64,000 nt of DNA, taken from contig CM066737.1 in the NCBI GenBank assembly GCA_033961575.1, positions 104,808,709 to 104,872,708 on the forward strand, in the 5' to 3' direction. Of the stretch, positions 33,612 to 45,439 are shown piece after piece. The translations under genes and the position numbers were made by a program. This DNA is from Aselliscus stoliczkanus. Lineage: Eukaryota; Chordata; Mammalia; Chiroptera; Hipposideridae. How positions within the stretch are numbered: the first letter of the stretch is position 1; each line of letters starts with the position of its first letter. Below the pieces are notes generated by a model. That model was not told the origin of the DNA, did not search any database, and worked only from the letters and a program-made list of their open reading frames with translations.

Positions 33612-34135
33612 TGATAATACTTTTTAAGCAAAAGCTTTATTTTTAAGAAAAAAAGTATGTTTCCTCATTTTCTATTCTTGGCACAAATTTTAATTCTTTC
33701 CAGTGGAACCAAAACCTCCTGAACCCCTTTCAGTGTCATCTAAAACTTGAACTTCCTCTATTTCTGGATAACGATCCGTTCACAAATGAGCTGTGCAATT
33801 TGGTCACCCTTTTTGACTTTAAACTTTTCTCTGCCAAAATTAAACAGTAAAACACCAATATTTCCTCTATAATCTTCCCCTATGACACGGCTTCTACATG
33901 TATGAAGTGTTTTGCAGCCAAGCCAGATGTGGAGCTACTCTTCCATGGTGCCCAGAAGGGAGGGCTGTCTGAATGTCAGTTTTCATAAAGGTTTTCTCCA
34001 TAGGCGGCACTGTGTAATCACAGGCACTGAACAGGTCATAGCCTGAGCCCTTGCAGAGGTCAGGATGGTGGCATGCTCAGAGAGCCCAGAGAAGCAGAAC
34101 TGCATGCTGCCCGGACTCACTTGCTAGGGGCTCAT
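33612..34135 (-). pseudogene. DUT: Processed pseudogene of dUTPase (DUT)
   Basis: On the minus strand from the ATG at 34105 the frame reads MQFCFSGLSEHATIL and then, after frame changes, [59 protein letters not shown] and DDTERGSGGFGSTGKN with TAA at 33692-33690. These are the conserved dUTPase motifs, including the GGFGST C-terminal P-loop-like motif. The functional enzyme hydrolyses dUTP to dUMP. All coding segments are contiguous without introns, and the text continues into 3' UTR-like sequence (TAAAATTTGTGCCAAGAATA), so it is a retrocopy. I count about four single-base deletions: after the SARAQ region, near RVAPH, near HVEA and after ERIV. These destroy the frame. It is not expected to make protein. 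Confidence 0.92.
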
Positions 34136-34431
34136 TTGACAATGTAAAAAGAAGAAAAATACTGCATCTTGGAACTGAGGCAATATGAAAATTCACAAGG
34201 AGAAAAATCCATATGTATGAAGACATTTACAGCAGTTATTCATAATTAAAAAAACAGCATTTGCATCCAATAACAAGGAAATGATTAAATCAATATATGT
34301 TATGTATAAATACAATCAGATGTAAGTTATTAAAAATTTATGATAAAAATGTAAAATCAAGGGAAAGTGTTTCTAAAATAATGTTGCATTATATATAAAA
34401 TTTATAAATGTATTATATATTTATAAATGTA

Positions 34432-34462
<31 letters not shown>

Positions 34463-36489
34463 CTGATAAACTTAATAATATGTCTATATGGATAAAAGTT
34501 TGAAAGAACTTCAAACAAATGAAAATCATTATGTTGTTGAAATATTGGAATTATGTGTGCAGTTTAGTTCTTCATATATTTTAAAAGCACTTTAATCACA
34601 TACAGAGTTCCCACAAACATTTCTATCTAGATAGCCAATCTCTTCCCTGTCTTTCCTTGGGTCCAGTTTTCGCCCTTCCTTGGTAGAGTGGGTAATTTAG
34701 ATATTTAGCTGGGCAGTCAGAAAAAGGGCATGTTGTGAATTTTAGGTAATGACATGTAATGTGTTTACACAATCACTTCCATTCTGTTTCATGAGTAAAA
34801 AGTATAATCATATAGCCATTGAGGGCTACAGCCAATAAAGCAATTATCTCATCTGTACCCAAGAATCCTGCTCTGACTTGTAGGAATTAAGTATTTTCCA
34901 GGGAGGGGATAGTGAGAATGCGGCTTCCTGGTCACTGGTAACAAACCTCAGCATCGTTGGGATGCTGGTTCCTCTCTTTGACCTGGTGCTACACCTCTGC
35001 CAGAATTCTAATTTCAGCCCAGGAATTAATTGGAATTTCCTGTTTAAAACAGTAACAGCCCTGAATAATTTATGTCTTTTTACATTATAGCATGGAATAA
35101 ATATATATGGACATATCAATCATCGAGTTTACATATGTGACCTGCCTATGAAGACTCCAACTATGAAAACCCAATACTCAAGCAGGTAAAACATATGAGT
35201 ATATTCAGGGCCAAGAGTCACCTCCCATTTTCATCCCTTGTTCCATAAACCCAAACTAGCTTCTGCCCCAACCACTGCATGGAAATGGCTCTTGCCAGAA
35301 TATTAATAACATCTTGATTCTACATTTAAAAAAAGATGATTTTAAACACTTTATTTTGAAATAATTTCAAATGTATAGAAGATATGCAAGAATAACACAA
35401 AGAACTCCCATATACCTTTTACCTAGCCTCACCAGTTATTAACGTTTAACTATATTTTCTCTATCTCTCTCCCTCACATGTGCATCCCTTAACTCAGTGA
35501 CACTTCAGTATTTTCTAAGAACAACCCATTCTCTAATGTCATCACAGTGCAATTCTCAAAATTAGAAAACTTAATAGTAGTACATATAGTACTATTATCT
35601 AGTATATAGTTTCAATTTAAATTTGCCTAAGTATCATTAAGTTTTTAAGTGAACCAATTTATTTTTTATTAAAAGATTTTTTTAAAGAAACAAAAGGGGT
35701 TAAAATTTGAATTTTAAAAACATTTTCAGTGCTTTTAAACCATATTTACAACAATTATTCATACTTTCTCATTTAATTGAGTTTTACACTCACCATCAGG
35801 ACTTCTACCATGCACTTCTATTTCAAAAGTCTTCATTTTGATTAATCTTTCAGTCATTTTCAGTACATCTGCAAGTGAATTTTCTTAGATAGGGTGGAAT
35901 CTTCAGAGCCCACAAATAAATGAGAATTATTTCTGTGGATTTCACATAAGACTTGATAAAGAATTATTGAGTCAAACACAGCCTCTCTCTTCAAAATATT
36001 ATATATTCTGTCTTGTGTCCTGTTACTGTGTGACACTCAGGAGAAGCCAGATTTTGTACATTGTGGATAATCTTTTCTTCATTATCTTTGAAATTTAAAA
36101 CATTAGCTGTTCACACACAGGTACTCAGCAATTTTTGTTAATTTTCTTTTGCTAATTTTGCTAGGGTCATCTTATCTGAAGAAATGTTTTTCTTTGACTC
36201 ATGAAAGCTGTATTCTCTTCTCCAACCAAATATTGCATCTCTTCCATTTGTTCTGGAATTTTCCTTTAGACATTGGATGTGTATTCTCCATCTCTCTTGT
36301 TTTTCTTAGGATGCTACTACATAGGTCTTAGGATAAATGTATTTATACTTTGAATTTGAATCTTCCAAGTACAGTTCATCTTCTGGTGAAAACTGGAGCG
36401 CCCTGTCAGCAGTTAATAAGATCAGTGGCTATTTTTTCTTCCTTCTAATGAACAATCCAAATAAAATTTGTACAAGTCACAGAAGGAGG
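34136..36489. other. Unassigned, with a (TA)n(GA)n run and possible L1 fragment
   Basis: A (TA)n then (GA)n microsatellite lies at 34432-34462. The region 35335-35660 (TTTATTTTGAAATAATTTCA, GAACTCCCATATACCTTTTA) resembles an old L1 3' region. The rest is AT-rich and not recognised. Confidence 0.4.
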
Positions 36490-36860
36490 TAACGTTTTTG
36501 AGGCTGTTTATTTAGTAGAACAAGTTGAGGGCTGGGGTGCCAACCAAATCTCTTTGGATCTGGAACTTTTCAGTAGCTTCTAACAGATGTGAATACCTCC
36601 AGACACATCCGGACAGGCGAGGGGGTTTCTCGCAGACGCACAGGAAGAAGGCTGTGTTGACCGCGAGCGATCGCGTAAGTTGCAAACTGCTGTCATGCGG
36701 GATGTCTTGTGCGCAGTCAAGGTGTGCGCAGGCGCAGGAAGTGGCAGGAGCTTGAGTGTGTTGTCTGTAGAGTCCTTGAAGTGCTACCCAGCTGTAGCAG
36801 CCCACCTCACAACTTCCACCAAAATTGATTAATTTTCTGTTTGAGTTCATTTAAATAGTA
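36490..36860. other. Isolated CpG cluster
   Basis: Within AT-rich DNA, 36605-36740 holds a concentration of CpGs (GACCGCGAGCGATCGCGTAA, GGTGTGCGCAGGCGCAGGAA, TCTCGCAGACGCACAGG). The edges return to AT-rich text. The paired 76- and 112-codon frames on opposite strands show no domain. It could be a promoter-like CpG remnant, a young insertion whose CpGs are not yet decayed, or an LTR part. I cannot identify it. Confidence 0.4.
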
Positions 36861-38412
36861 GAATACCCGTCATTGCTCAAACATTAATTAGAATAATGCA
36901 TCTCAATTGAGGGAGATTTTTTTTCTTTTAACCTTCCATGCTCAGGAAAAAGGATGTTATGACTAACAAAGTTCTTATCAGAGATTTATTTCTAAAAGCA
37001 TTTTTCAGGTGACATTAACATGACAGTAAATTATTTTTCAAATAGTAAACAATGAAAATATATTACTGTTATTAGGGGGGGAAAACAGTTTAGTTTTCAA
37101 AGTACAGTACAGCATGTCTTCAAATAACGTTTTGTTCAATGTCAATTTGTTATAACATTGATGAGGGAAAACAAATTGATTCCTTGCCACAGCCACTGTC
37201 TGTGTGGGATCTGTGCTTTCTCCCCATGTCTGCGTGGGTTTTCATGTAAGGTCCAAAGGAGGTATTCCTGATAGGAAGTGACATTTTTTCAAGTGGTAAT
37301 CCTAGCACCCAGACTTCCATCTTTTGGTTCTGCCATTTTCAACATATGGCCTCCAAGGTTTTGCCCTGGGGCAAAGGGAAAGAGTATGGAGGATGTAGCT
37401 GGGAGGACTTAAATAAGCAGGCCTGGAATCCATCCACTTCTGTCTGCATTTCATTGATCAGGATGCAGTCACATGACCACACCTAACTGCAAGGGCAGCT
37501 GGAAAACATGGATGCCCAAGAGGAAGAGGAGAGGTGTTTGATTAACAGCTAGCCAGTCTATGCCAAGAAGGTTTGATTTCTGTGTCTTCTTTGTCAATTC
37601 CTGTAGACCTCAGAAGTGAAAAGTTATGGTCCTCATGAACACACACTACAAAAGACTTAACTGTCAAAACAGAAACCTTATTGAATTACTATGCACGGTG
37701 CTTACTAAAGCATGAAACCAAGGGTTGAAAACAGAATGATTTTTTAAGTTCGTACCAAGCTGGATAAAATTAATTAAATTAAAATACATTTGTTTATTGA
37801 GACTTGCAGCTAATTCAAATTTTGCTGTCATAACCTAAGAACTGTCCATTTCATTCATGCCCAAAAAATCAGAAGAGTTGATTTGCTCCGTGGATACTCA
37901 GTGCTGTGGCATAAAGAAACGAAGCCGCTTAATGCTTGACAAAGGCAGCCTGCCCAAAGAAAGTCACTGAAGTGGAGGCAATGAAATGTGACTGTGATTG
38001 AATGACTCATCTGGGGGTTGTGGAATCCCAAGACCAGGAGCAAAGGGCCTGTGTAGGAGTCGAGTGATGTGATTAAACCTAAGAAGTAGCTGGCTAGTTC
38101 CAGAACAGTTGATCTGAAAGCTTTTTGGTTAACGTAGAGCTAGAGTTGGGTGGAGAAAAAGAAGGGTCTAGCAAAACAGGCCTTATATAGCTGCAGCTAA
38201 ATGGAGTGAGAAAAGTGGAATGGAATTATTTCTTTTTTGTCTGTGTCATGCATAGCATATCCACTGAATTTGTAAAGCAGCAAACACCTCTCTTTATGAT
38301 GAATGAGGTCAGGGAATCTCATGGGCTGTGTGTAAATGAAAGGAAGTGTTCGGAAAGTTTTCTTATTTCCCCTTATAGTGTCATCTCCAGGGACCTTTGT
38401 GTGAGGCGAATT
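36861..38412. other. Unassigned non-coding sequence
   Basis: No repeat or gene is recognised. It has ordinary AT-rich composition. Confidence 0.4.
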
Positions 38413-38425
38413 AATAAGGTAGCCT

Positions 38426-38881
38426 CGGGCCTGCCGAGTGGCGCATTAGTTAAGCGCTGGTTTTGGGATGCCAGCGGCCCCGGTTCAGATCCCACATGAG
38501 GGCTAGTGACACTGCCCTCTACAGCTAACAACAGCTCCACCTGGAGCTGGGCTGTGCGAGCCCCGGTGATGGTGTGGGCTGCAGCCCCTGCTGCAGTGGG
38601 CTGCCATAGGCTACAGTGAGTGGCCCGCAGCCAGCGTGAGCAGCTGGCAGCCAAGCGTGAGCTGCCAATAGCCGCGGTGAGCGACATCCAGAGGCCGGCG
38701 ACCGATCTGCCTCATCCGGGAAGCGCGCAATGACGATACCAACAGTGAAGCAACATCCTCCGCAACTAAACTGAAGAACAAAAAGACAGCAACTTATCTG
38801 TTCCCCTTCCCCGATTCCCCAACGCTGTTCCCCTCCGCCAATTCCCCAATAAAATCTTTAAAAAAAAAAAAAAAAAAAAAA
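38426..38881 (+). mobile_element. Long T+ SINE (type B, deletion subfamily)
   Basis: Complete copy with AATAAAATCTTT and a ~28-base A tail. Target duplication AATAAGGTAGCCT at 38413 and 38882. It shares GATACCAACAGTGAAGC (loss of CATGGGCC) and GTGGCCCGCAGCC with copies at 41385 and 57518. Confidence 0.94.
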
Positions 38882-38894
38882 AATAAGGTAGCCT

Positions 38895-39257
38895 TTTCTG
38901 AAAGAGGAAGCAAACATTACTGAGCATAGAGCATGCAGCAGGTCAGCTGCTAGGCACTTACTTGTTATTCCCACTGCAGAGGATTGTTTATGAAAGGAAC
39001 TAACTTGCTAATTTTATTTCTTTTTAAAAAAATTTTGATTGTGCTAAATGAATATGTCAAACCACACTAAACAATAGCAATTTTGGAGGGATAGCCTCCG
39101 TCCTTCTCTAAACATGATAGGAGGTACTTTGCAAAAGACCAATACATTCAGAAACATACACAATTAAACTTGCTGGTAAAACTACTAAAATAGGTTGATT
39201 TGGATTGAGCAGTTTTTGCTGCTTCCCGGAATTACTTTCTAAAGAATTTATTAGGGA
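38895..39257. other. Unassigned non-coding sequence
   Basis: Nothing is recognised between the two SINEs. Confidence 0.4.
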
Positions 39258-39272
39258 CTGAAAAACATTTTT

Positions 39273-39711
39273 AAAATTTTTTTAAAGGTTTTATTGGGGA
39301 ATTGGGCGAGGGGAACAGCATTGGAGAATCGGGGAAGGAGGACAAGTTGCTGTCCTTTTGTTCTTCAGTCTAGTTGTGGAGGACGTTGCTTCACTGGCCC
39401 ATGTTGGTATCGTCACTGTGCTCTTCCCGGATGAGGCAGATCGGTCGCTGGCCTCTGGATGGTCGCTCACCGCGGCTATTGGCAGCTCACGCTGGCTGCC
39501 GGCCACTCCCTGTAGCCTATGGCAGCCCACTGCAGCAGGGGCTGCAGCCTACACTGTCGCCGGGGCTCATGCAGCCCAGCTCCAGGCGGAGCTGTTGTTC
39601 ACCATCTTAGCTGTAGAGGGCAGTGTCACTGGCCCTCATATGTGGGATCCAAACCGGGGCCACTGGCGTCCCAAAACCAGCTCTTAACCAACGTCCCACT
39701 CGGCCGGCCCC
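39273..39711 (-). mobile_element. Long T+ SINE (type B)
   Basis: Complete reverse copy, with target duplication CTGAAAAACATTTTT / CTGAAAAACTTTTTG (39258 and 39712). The frames of 78-109 codons here are translations of the SINE body. Confidence 0.93.
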
Positions 39712-39845
39712 CTGAAAAACTTTTTGAAGAAAGCTATTGCCCAGGCTCTATGTATTTCTTCATTTTGGACTAGGCACTAAGTTTATAAGAGAGTAAAAAA
39801 GCATGGTCATTGTTTGTCTGGAGTCTTCAATATGGGGAGGAAAAA

Positions 39846-40105
39846 CAGTGGTCTTCAAGCATTGGAATCACTTGAGGATTCTTCTTCTTTTTTTTTTTTT
39901 TTTTTAGCTGAGCCATCCTGCAACAGCTCTGCTCCGGCCAGGCATGGAACCAGTGATCTTGTTGCTCAGAGCTCACACTCTTGAGCAAGCTCTTAACCAG
40001 CTGAGCCACTCGGCCAGCCCTACTTGGGGAATCTTAAAAACTGCCTATTCCTGAGTCTTGCCCCCAGAAATGCTGATGTGTTGAGCCCAGGATGCGCAGC
40101 TCAGG
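39846..40105 (+). mobile_element. MER5A (hAT-Charlie), split by a SINE
   Basis: CAGTGGTCTTCAAGCATTGG and AATCACTTGAGGATTCTT lie before the SINE. ACTTGGGGAATCTTAAAAAC, CTTGCCCCCAGAAATGCTGA and TGTGTTGAGCCCAGGATG after it complete a MER5A. Confidence 0.7.
39887..40020 (-). mobile_element. tRNA-derived SINE (type C)
   Basis: Poly-T, then TAGCTGAGCCATCCTGC to CCACTCGGCCAGCCC. It carries a ~20-bp internal deletion relative to the copies at 30405 and 59923. It is inserted into MER5A. Confidence 0.9.
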
Positions 40106-40960
40106 ATGAGACCCTTTGCAAAAGGACATGTAAGAAGTACTTGGAGCACAGGGGAGGGGAGGATTAGTTGGCCTGGGGGCAATAGGACATGAAGGCTTTG
40201 AGCTAAGATTTGAAGGATGAATAGCAGTGTCCCAGGTACAGAAGTCAGGGAAGTCATTTTGAGAAATGGTATGTGTGAAGGTCTAAAGACAGGAGAGAGC
40301 GTGGTATTTGGGGGTTGCGGCCCTTAATGAATACTGCTGGTATGTAACAGGTAATAGGCAAGGGTGTGGGCCAGCCGAGTGGTACATTGGTTAAGAGCTG
40401 GTTTGGAGATGCCAGTGGCCCCAGTTTGGATCCCACATATGAGGGCCAGTGACACTGCCCTCTACAGCTAACAACAGCTCCACCTGGAGCTGGGCTGCAA
40501 AAGCCCCGGTGACGGTGTAGACTGCAGCCCCTGCTGCAGTGGGCTGCCATAGGCTACAGTGAGTGGCCGGCAGCCAGTGTGAGCGGCCAATAGCCGGGGT
40601 GAGTGACCATCCAGAGGCCGGAGACCGATCTGCCTCATCCGGGAAGAGTGCGGTGAAGGTGCCAACATGGGCCAGTTAAGCGGCGTCCGCAGCTGGACTG
40701 AGGAGCAAGAAGACAGCAACTTGTCTGTTCCCTTCCCCGGTTCCCCAACACTGTTCCCCTCCCCCAATTTCCTAGTGGAATCTTGAAAGAAAAAATAGGC
40801 AAGGGTGGGGGGAGATGTGTCAGAAGCCAGACCACAGATGCTGTTTAGTCTACACCAATAAGATTGAGGTTTATTTCATATGCAGTGGAGAGCTAGTGAA
40901 GAATTTTGAGCAAGGTGAAATCTGAGAATTTGGGGAGACCATTTGGCTAAATAATCAAAT
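40106..40960 (-). repeat. Ancient L2-like repeat, split by a SINE
   Basis: AGATTTGAAGGATGAATAGC, GAAGGTCTAAAGACAGGAGA and, beyond the SINE at 40367, ATTTCATATGCAGTGGAGAG and AAGAATTTTGAGCAAGGTGA belong to a very common mammalian-wide interspersed sequence. I think it is L2-related in reverse, but I am unsure. Related text recurs at 60.2-61.2 and 63.5-64 kb. Confidence 0.4.
40367..40793 (+). mobile_element. Long T+ SINE (type B)
   Basis: Complete copy, diverged tail (AGTGGAATCTTGAAAG). Target duplication AATAGGCAAGGGTG at 40353 and 40794. Confidence 0.93.
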
Positions 40961-41384
40961 CCCCTGCGTGCTTTTATACCGTTTCACCCTTAAATAAACA
41001 GAGAAAGTCCTTTAAAAACTGTCTGGTACAGAAACAGGACAGTAGAGTGCGTTCGAAACTGTATTAAATTATCTTGGTTGAAAATGTGACAATTGTATGG
41101 GCAGGAGATGCAAGAGATTTGTGGGATTCTTGGAGTGTAGGCTTCAACACGAGGCCAGTAATATTTAAATATAACAAGTGCAGGAAGTGACAAAACTTCT
41201 TGTGTATTCTTTGACAAAACCGTTAAAATGTTTACCCAGGAGTCCTAAACTTTTTCCAGGAGATTCTAACAGGTTTCTTAATCCTTGGCCCCAGAGGAGG
41301 ACCATTTTAAAGCATTTGAAGGTCATCCTGTGCCCTTGTTGGCTGGCTAGGGTGGACATTCAGATTCAAAAGTTTTAAGGACCT

Positions 41385-41840
41385 ATGGGCCGGCCGAGTG
41401 GCGCATTGGTTAAGCGCTGGTTTGGGGATGCCAGCGGCCCCGGTTCGGATCCCACATGAGGGCCAGTGACACTGCTCTCTACAGCTAACAACAGCTCCAT
41501 CTGGAGCTGGGCTGTGCGAGCCCTGGTGATGGTGTGGGCTGCAGCCCCTGCTGCAGTGGGCTGCCATAGGCTACAGTGAGTGGCCCGCAGCCAGCGTGAG
41601 CGGCTGGCAGCCAAGCGTGAGCTGCCAAGAGCCGCAGTGAGCGACATCCAGAGGCCGGCGACCGATCTGCCTCACCCGGGAAGAGCGCAATGACGATACC
41701 AACAGTGAAGCAACATCCTCCGCAACTAAACTGAAGAACAAAAAGACAGCAACTTGTCTGTTCCCCTTCCCCGATTCCTCAACGCTGTTCCCGTCCGCCA
41801 ATTCCCCAATAAAATCTTTAAAAAAAAAAAAAAAAAAAAA
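41385..41840 (+). mobile_element. Long T+ SINE (type B, deletion subfamily)
   Basis: Near identical by eye to the copy at 38426, with target duplication AAAAGTTTTAAGGACCT (41368 and about 41839). The long pure A tail suggests a recent insertion. Confidence 0.94.
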
Positions 41841-41903
41841 AAGTTTTAAGGACCTGACTTCGATGATTATCACCTGCCCTCACTCCTCCCACACCCCCGG
41901 AAA

Positions 41904-41933
41904 AACAACAACAACAACAACAACAACAACAAA
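41904..41933 (+). repeat. (ACA)n microsatellite
   Basis: A trinucleotide ACA run of about ten units. Confidence 0.95.
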
Positions 41934-42561
41934 ACATTATAAATGATCCATATAGCTCCTGTTTCGAATGTAGAGGTAGAAGAATGGAAAGAACAGTTAA
42001 GGGTGGTCTTGCCTCTAAGGAGAAATCATGTAGTGTCACTGTCACTTTCATAGAGGCAGAGAATGAAGATCATGCTTAAGGATGGCCATGCCTCTAAATT
42101 GGAGTCATCCATTGGCACAGCCACTCTCAAGCTGAGCAGTGAAGAAACCACACCCACAGCATTTGCTAAAGAAGAGCAAAGAAAATTATCACGCAGTTCA
42201 TGTATTTCCCCTCTTTGGCTGCCATGTGCTGTCCCTTTCCAATCCAGCGAATAGATTTGTTATATATCATGCAGGCAGCACAATGAAGTTAATTTGAATG
42301 ATAAGACTTTTTCTGTCACTTTAACATCTTTAAAAAGAATGAATATTTTATTTTCTAACTTTCCTCCCTAAACCTAGAATTTTAAAACTGAAAATCAATA
42401 CAAAGAAAAAAAAATCATATTTATATTGATGGGGGGAGGGGACGATTAGAATATGAGAGAAAATTATGCTGTTACCTGGAGGTGAGCCCTGGTTGACTCT
42501 GTGATGTCCCTTCAGTGACAATACATGGGCATGCATTGCTCCAGCATATCAAGTATTAGTC
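41934..42561. other. Unassigned non-coding sequence
   Basis: Nothing is recognised. Confidence 0.4.
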
Positions 42562-42578
42562 TGCATTTGAACATTTTT

Positions 42579-43004
42579 CTTTTTTTTTTTTTTTTAATTG
42601 GGGAACTGGGGGAGGGGAACAGCGTTGGGGAATCGGGGAAGGGGAACAGACAAGTTGCTATCCTTTTGGTCTTCAGTCTAGTTGCGGAGGACGTTGCTTC
42701 ACTGGCCCATGTTGGTATCGTCATTGCACTCTGCCCAGATGAGGCAGATCGGTCGCCGGCCTCTGGATGTCGCTCACCGCGGCTATTGGCAGCTCACGCT
42801 GGCTGCCGGCCACTCACTGTAGCCTATGGCAGCCCACTGCAGCAGGGGCTACAGCCTACACCGTCGCCGGGGCTCGCAGCCCAGCTCCAGGTGAGCTGTT
42901 GTTAGCTGTAGAGGGCAGTGTCACCGGCTCTCATATGTGGGATCCGAACTGGGGCCGCTGGCATCCCAAACCAGCTCTTAACCAATGCGCCACTCGGCTG
43001 GCCC
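42579..43004 (-). mobile_element. Long T+ SINE (type B)
   Basis: Reverse copy with target duplication TGCATTTGAACATTTTT / TGGATTTGAACATTTTT. The 126-codon frame at 42525-42905 is SINE sequence. Confidence 0.93.
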
Positions 43005-43892
43005 TGGATTTGAACATTTTTCAAAGGCAGTTCCAATGTGCTGGAGGCCAATCTCTCCCACATAACTACAAATCCATATTCAATTATAGCACAAGCTAGT
43101 TCTATATCTTATGCTTATCCCTACCAGACTTCTCAAATATTTGGAAATATGACATTTACAAAGAGCTCATGCTATTTTTTTTTTCTGTCTTCCAACCCCA
43201 AAGTAAACTTGTTCCTGATCATGAATTTGTTTCCAAATGTTCAGATCCTAAAATAATCCAATCAGTGATGTACATTTGTGTATCTGAAGAAGAAAAAATT
43301 GGTAGAAGAAAATGAACTGGGGTTGAGGATAGAATTATCCATGTTAAAATTTAAATCTCAAGAATGTTCCAGAGAGAACAGAGAAGCTCACTGGTGCTCT
43401 CTGGGGCAGGGTAGTTAGATTTTCCTAAGCTAACCACCTTTCTAAAAGCTCGGAATTTTCACGAGGCACCTTGGAACCTTCATGTGATGGACAGATTCAA
43501 TAAAAAGCCAAACTGCTGCCCTTCCTTTCTTTAGCCTGGAGAGCAGAAATGAACTTTTTTCCCACACCTGGGTGACGTGAGGGTTGACGTACAAAATATT
43601 CCCACCAGAGTCTTTTCGTTCCTCCTGCCTGTCCCCATTGGCTTTTAGCTCAAAACCTGCTTTCTGAAAATGTCATTTTCATTTGTCCCCAGAAATTACA
43701 CCTTTTACCCTTGCTTTTCCAGGATTAAATATCTAATCGGTGGATTAGTTTTGCCAACAAACAATGAAGCAGTAGAAGTTGCTGGACTCTTAGGAAAGAT
43801 CACAGGGTCTGGAGAACTGAGACGCAGGCCGTCTGTAGGCCCAGGTGTGGTGGGACAATGACTCTTATTTATGTATTTATACCATGCCCCTT

Positions 43893-43895
<3 letters not shown>
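43005..43895. other. Unassigned non-coding sequence
   Basis: No gene or repeat is recognised. Confidence 0.4.
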
Positions 43896-43948
<53 letters not shown>

Positions 43949-43980
43949 AGCACATGCACGCACATGCACGCACATGCGCA
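43896..43980 (+). repeat. (AC)25 plus a decamer tandem
   Basis: A pure (AC)n run to 43945 is followed by CACATGCACG units (two near-perfect plus partials), so the array has a compound structure. Confidence 0.95.
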
Positions 43981-45236
43981 CAAGAAAAATACATAAAATT
44001 TGTTTCATGCAATAGTGGTAGAGAACTAAAATTGTGAAAAGGCAGAGAAGCCAAATATGCAAGCTGCAAAGGTTAATTTAGTTTCTGTCAATAAATGGAA
44101 AACTTAATGTGGGCAAAAATGTAAGCAGAACAGTTATGCATAGCCCATCCTCATTTTCAGAGGCAGTTTCTCTTAATGCTAAAATCTAAACCCTTTATTC
44201 AAGAGACTTTGAATATATATTACACAATGATTACCATTTTACAAGAAAATCAAGGATGTTATGCTCAAATGGCTATTAGACCCAAATATAGGCCAAGAAC
44301 AGACTCTAAAATGGAAATTCATGGAATCCATGGATTTGGATGGAAGATAATTTCATCCTTATTTTCGTTAATCTCTAATTTACATTTGTCAGCATTTTCT
44401 TCCTGTGTAAGGAGCCTGCACAGAATTTTAGCAATACCTATTACTTTGCCACCAATAGAAATTAGATATATATATATTTTTTATCACAACAGAGTTGTTG
44501 CAGATAGCTCAAAATTTCACTTGTCTCATTGCTACTATGAAAGTACAATTGCTATTAGACCCCAGGCAGCTCATTTGTAATGCTTTAATTAAGAAGCATG
44601 TATGTTGCTATAGTGAAATATTTTGATAACTGAATTTTAATGTAAGTGGTTTTCTTTGTAGACCTGTGCATTTTCTTTATGAATTTAAATGCTTACTCTG
44701 AGAAGGGTCCTATGGGCTTTAGCAGACCACCTAATTGGCTCTGTAGCATAGAAAGAGGTTAGACACCTCCTCCAAGGAGGTAAGAGACCAACCTAACTAA
44801 CATGGTACAGAATTTTCTGATGATCTAGCTTGATGTAAGCATAGGCTTAGAAAACCCAGAAGGCAGATAACATAGCTTGTCTCTTAAATTATAAATCTCT
44901 TTCTGCTCAGAAATCCCATGATCCTGTGTATCCGCTAAAGTTGTGAAGGGTAATCAGTGAATGACTAAAAATTGGACATTTTACTTTGCCTGAGTGAGCA
45001 TAGCCTTTGCCACCTTGATCTGAAACCATTTCCTTCTGAATTAAGATCTCCAGGGACAACCAATCAGCTGAATTATGGGAAAAACAGCCTCAGGCTGGGC
45101 CAGATCTTGATGTTACCTATTATAATATAATATTATAGGCCATCTTAGGCCTCTTGCTGTTTCTCTAATCCTCTAGAGTATCCTTCAGCTGCACTGTGGC
45201 ACCCACTGGGAAGGCTGGAATGTACCAGGGCTCCTG
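43981..45236. other. Unassigned AT-rich sequence
   Basis: A 134-codon frame (44176-44580) has no recognisable domain, no start context and no partner exon. I regard it as a chance frame. No repeat family is recognised. Confidence 0.4.
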
Positions 45237-45240
45237 TTGA

Positions 45241-45312
45241 CATGGCTTTCCTCCCATCCAATCACATGGCTTTCCTCCCATCCAATCACATGGCTTTCCT
45301 CCCATCCAATCA
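45241..45312 (+). repeat. Three perfect 24-bp tandem repeats
   Basis: The unit CATGGCTTTCCTCCCATCCA plus ATCA occurs three times in a row without mismatch. Frames through it show an 8-residue repeat (TWLSSHPI), but no gene context supports translation. Confidence 0.95.
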
Positions 45313-45439
45313 CCTGGGCTGCCTCACTCCAGCATGTGCTGGGAGCCAGACTTGCAATACTTCACTCTCTTACCATGGAGCATTTTTCCAGCATCAAACA
45401 TTCTTTGTCTCTGACAGTATTGTAATCCTGGCTCTATCC

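Noticed and set aside
36525..36850. Opposed 76- and 112-codon frames across the CpG cluster
   Set aside because: Overlapping antisense frames with no domain. GC-rich DNA lacks stop codons by composition.
44176..44580. 134-codon plus-strand frame
   Set aside because: AT-rich, with no recognisable domain, promoter or partner exon. Consistent with a chance frame.
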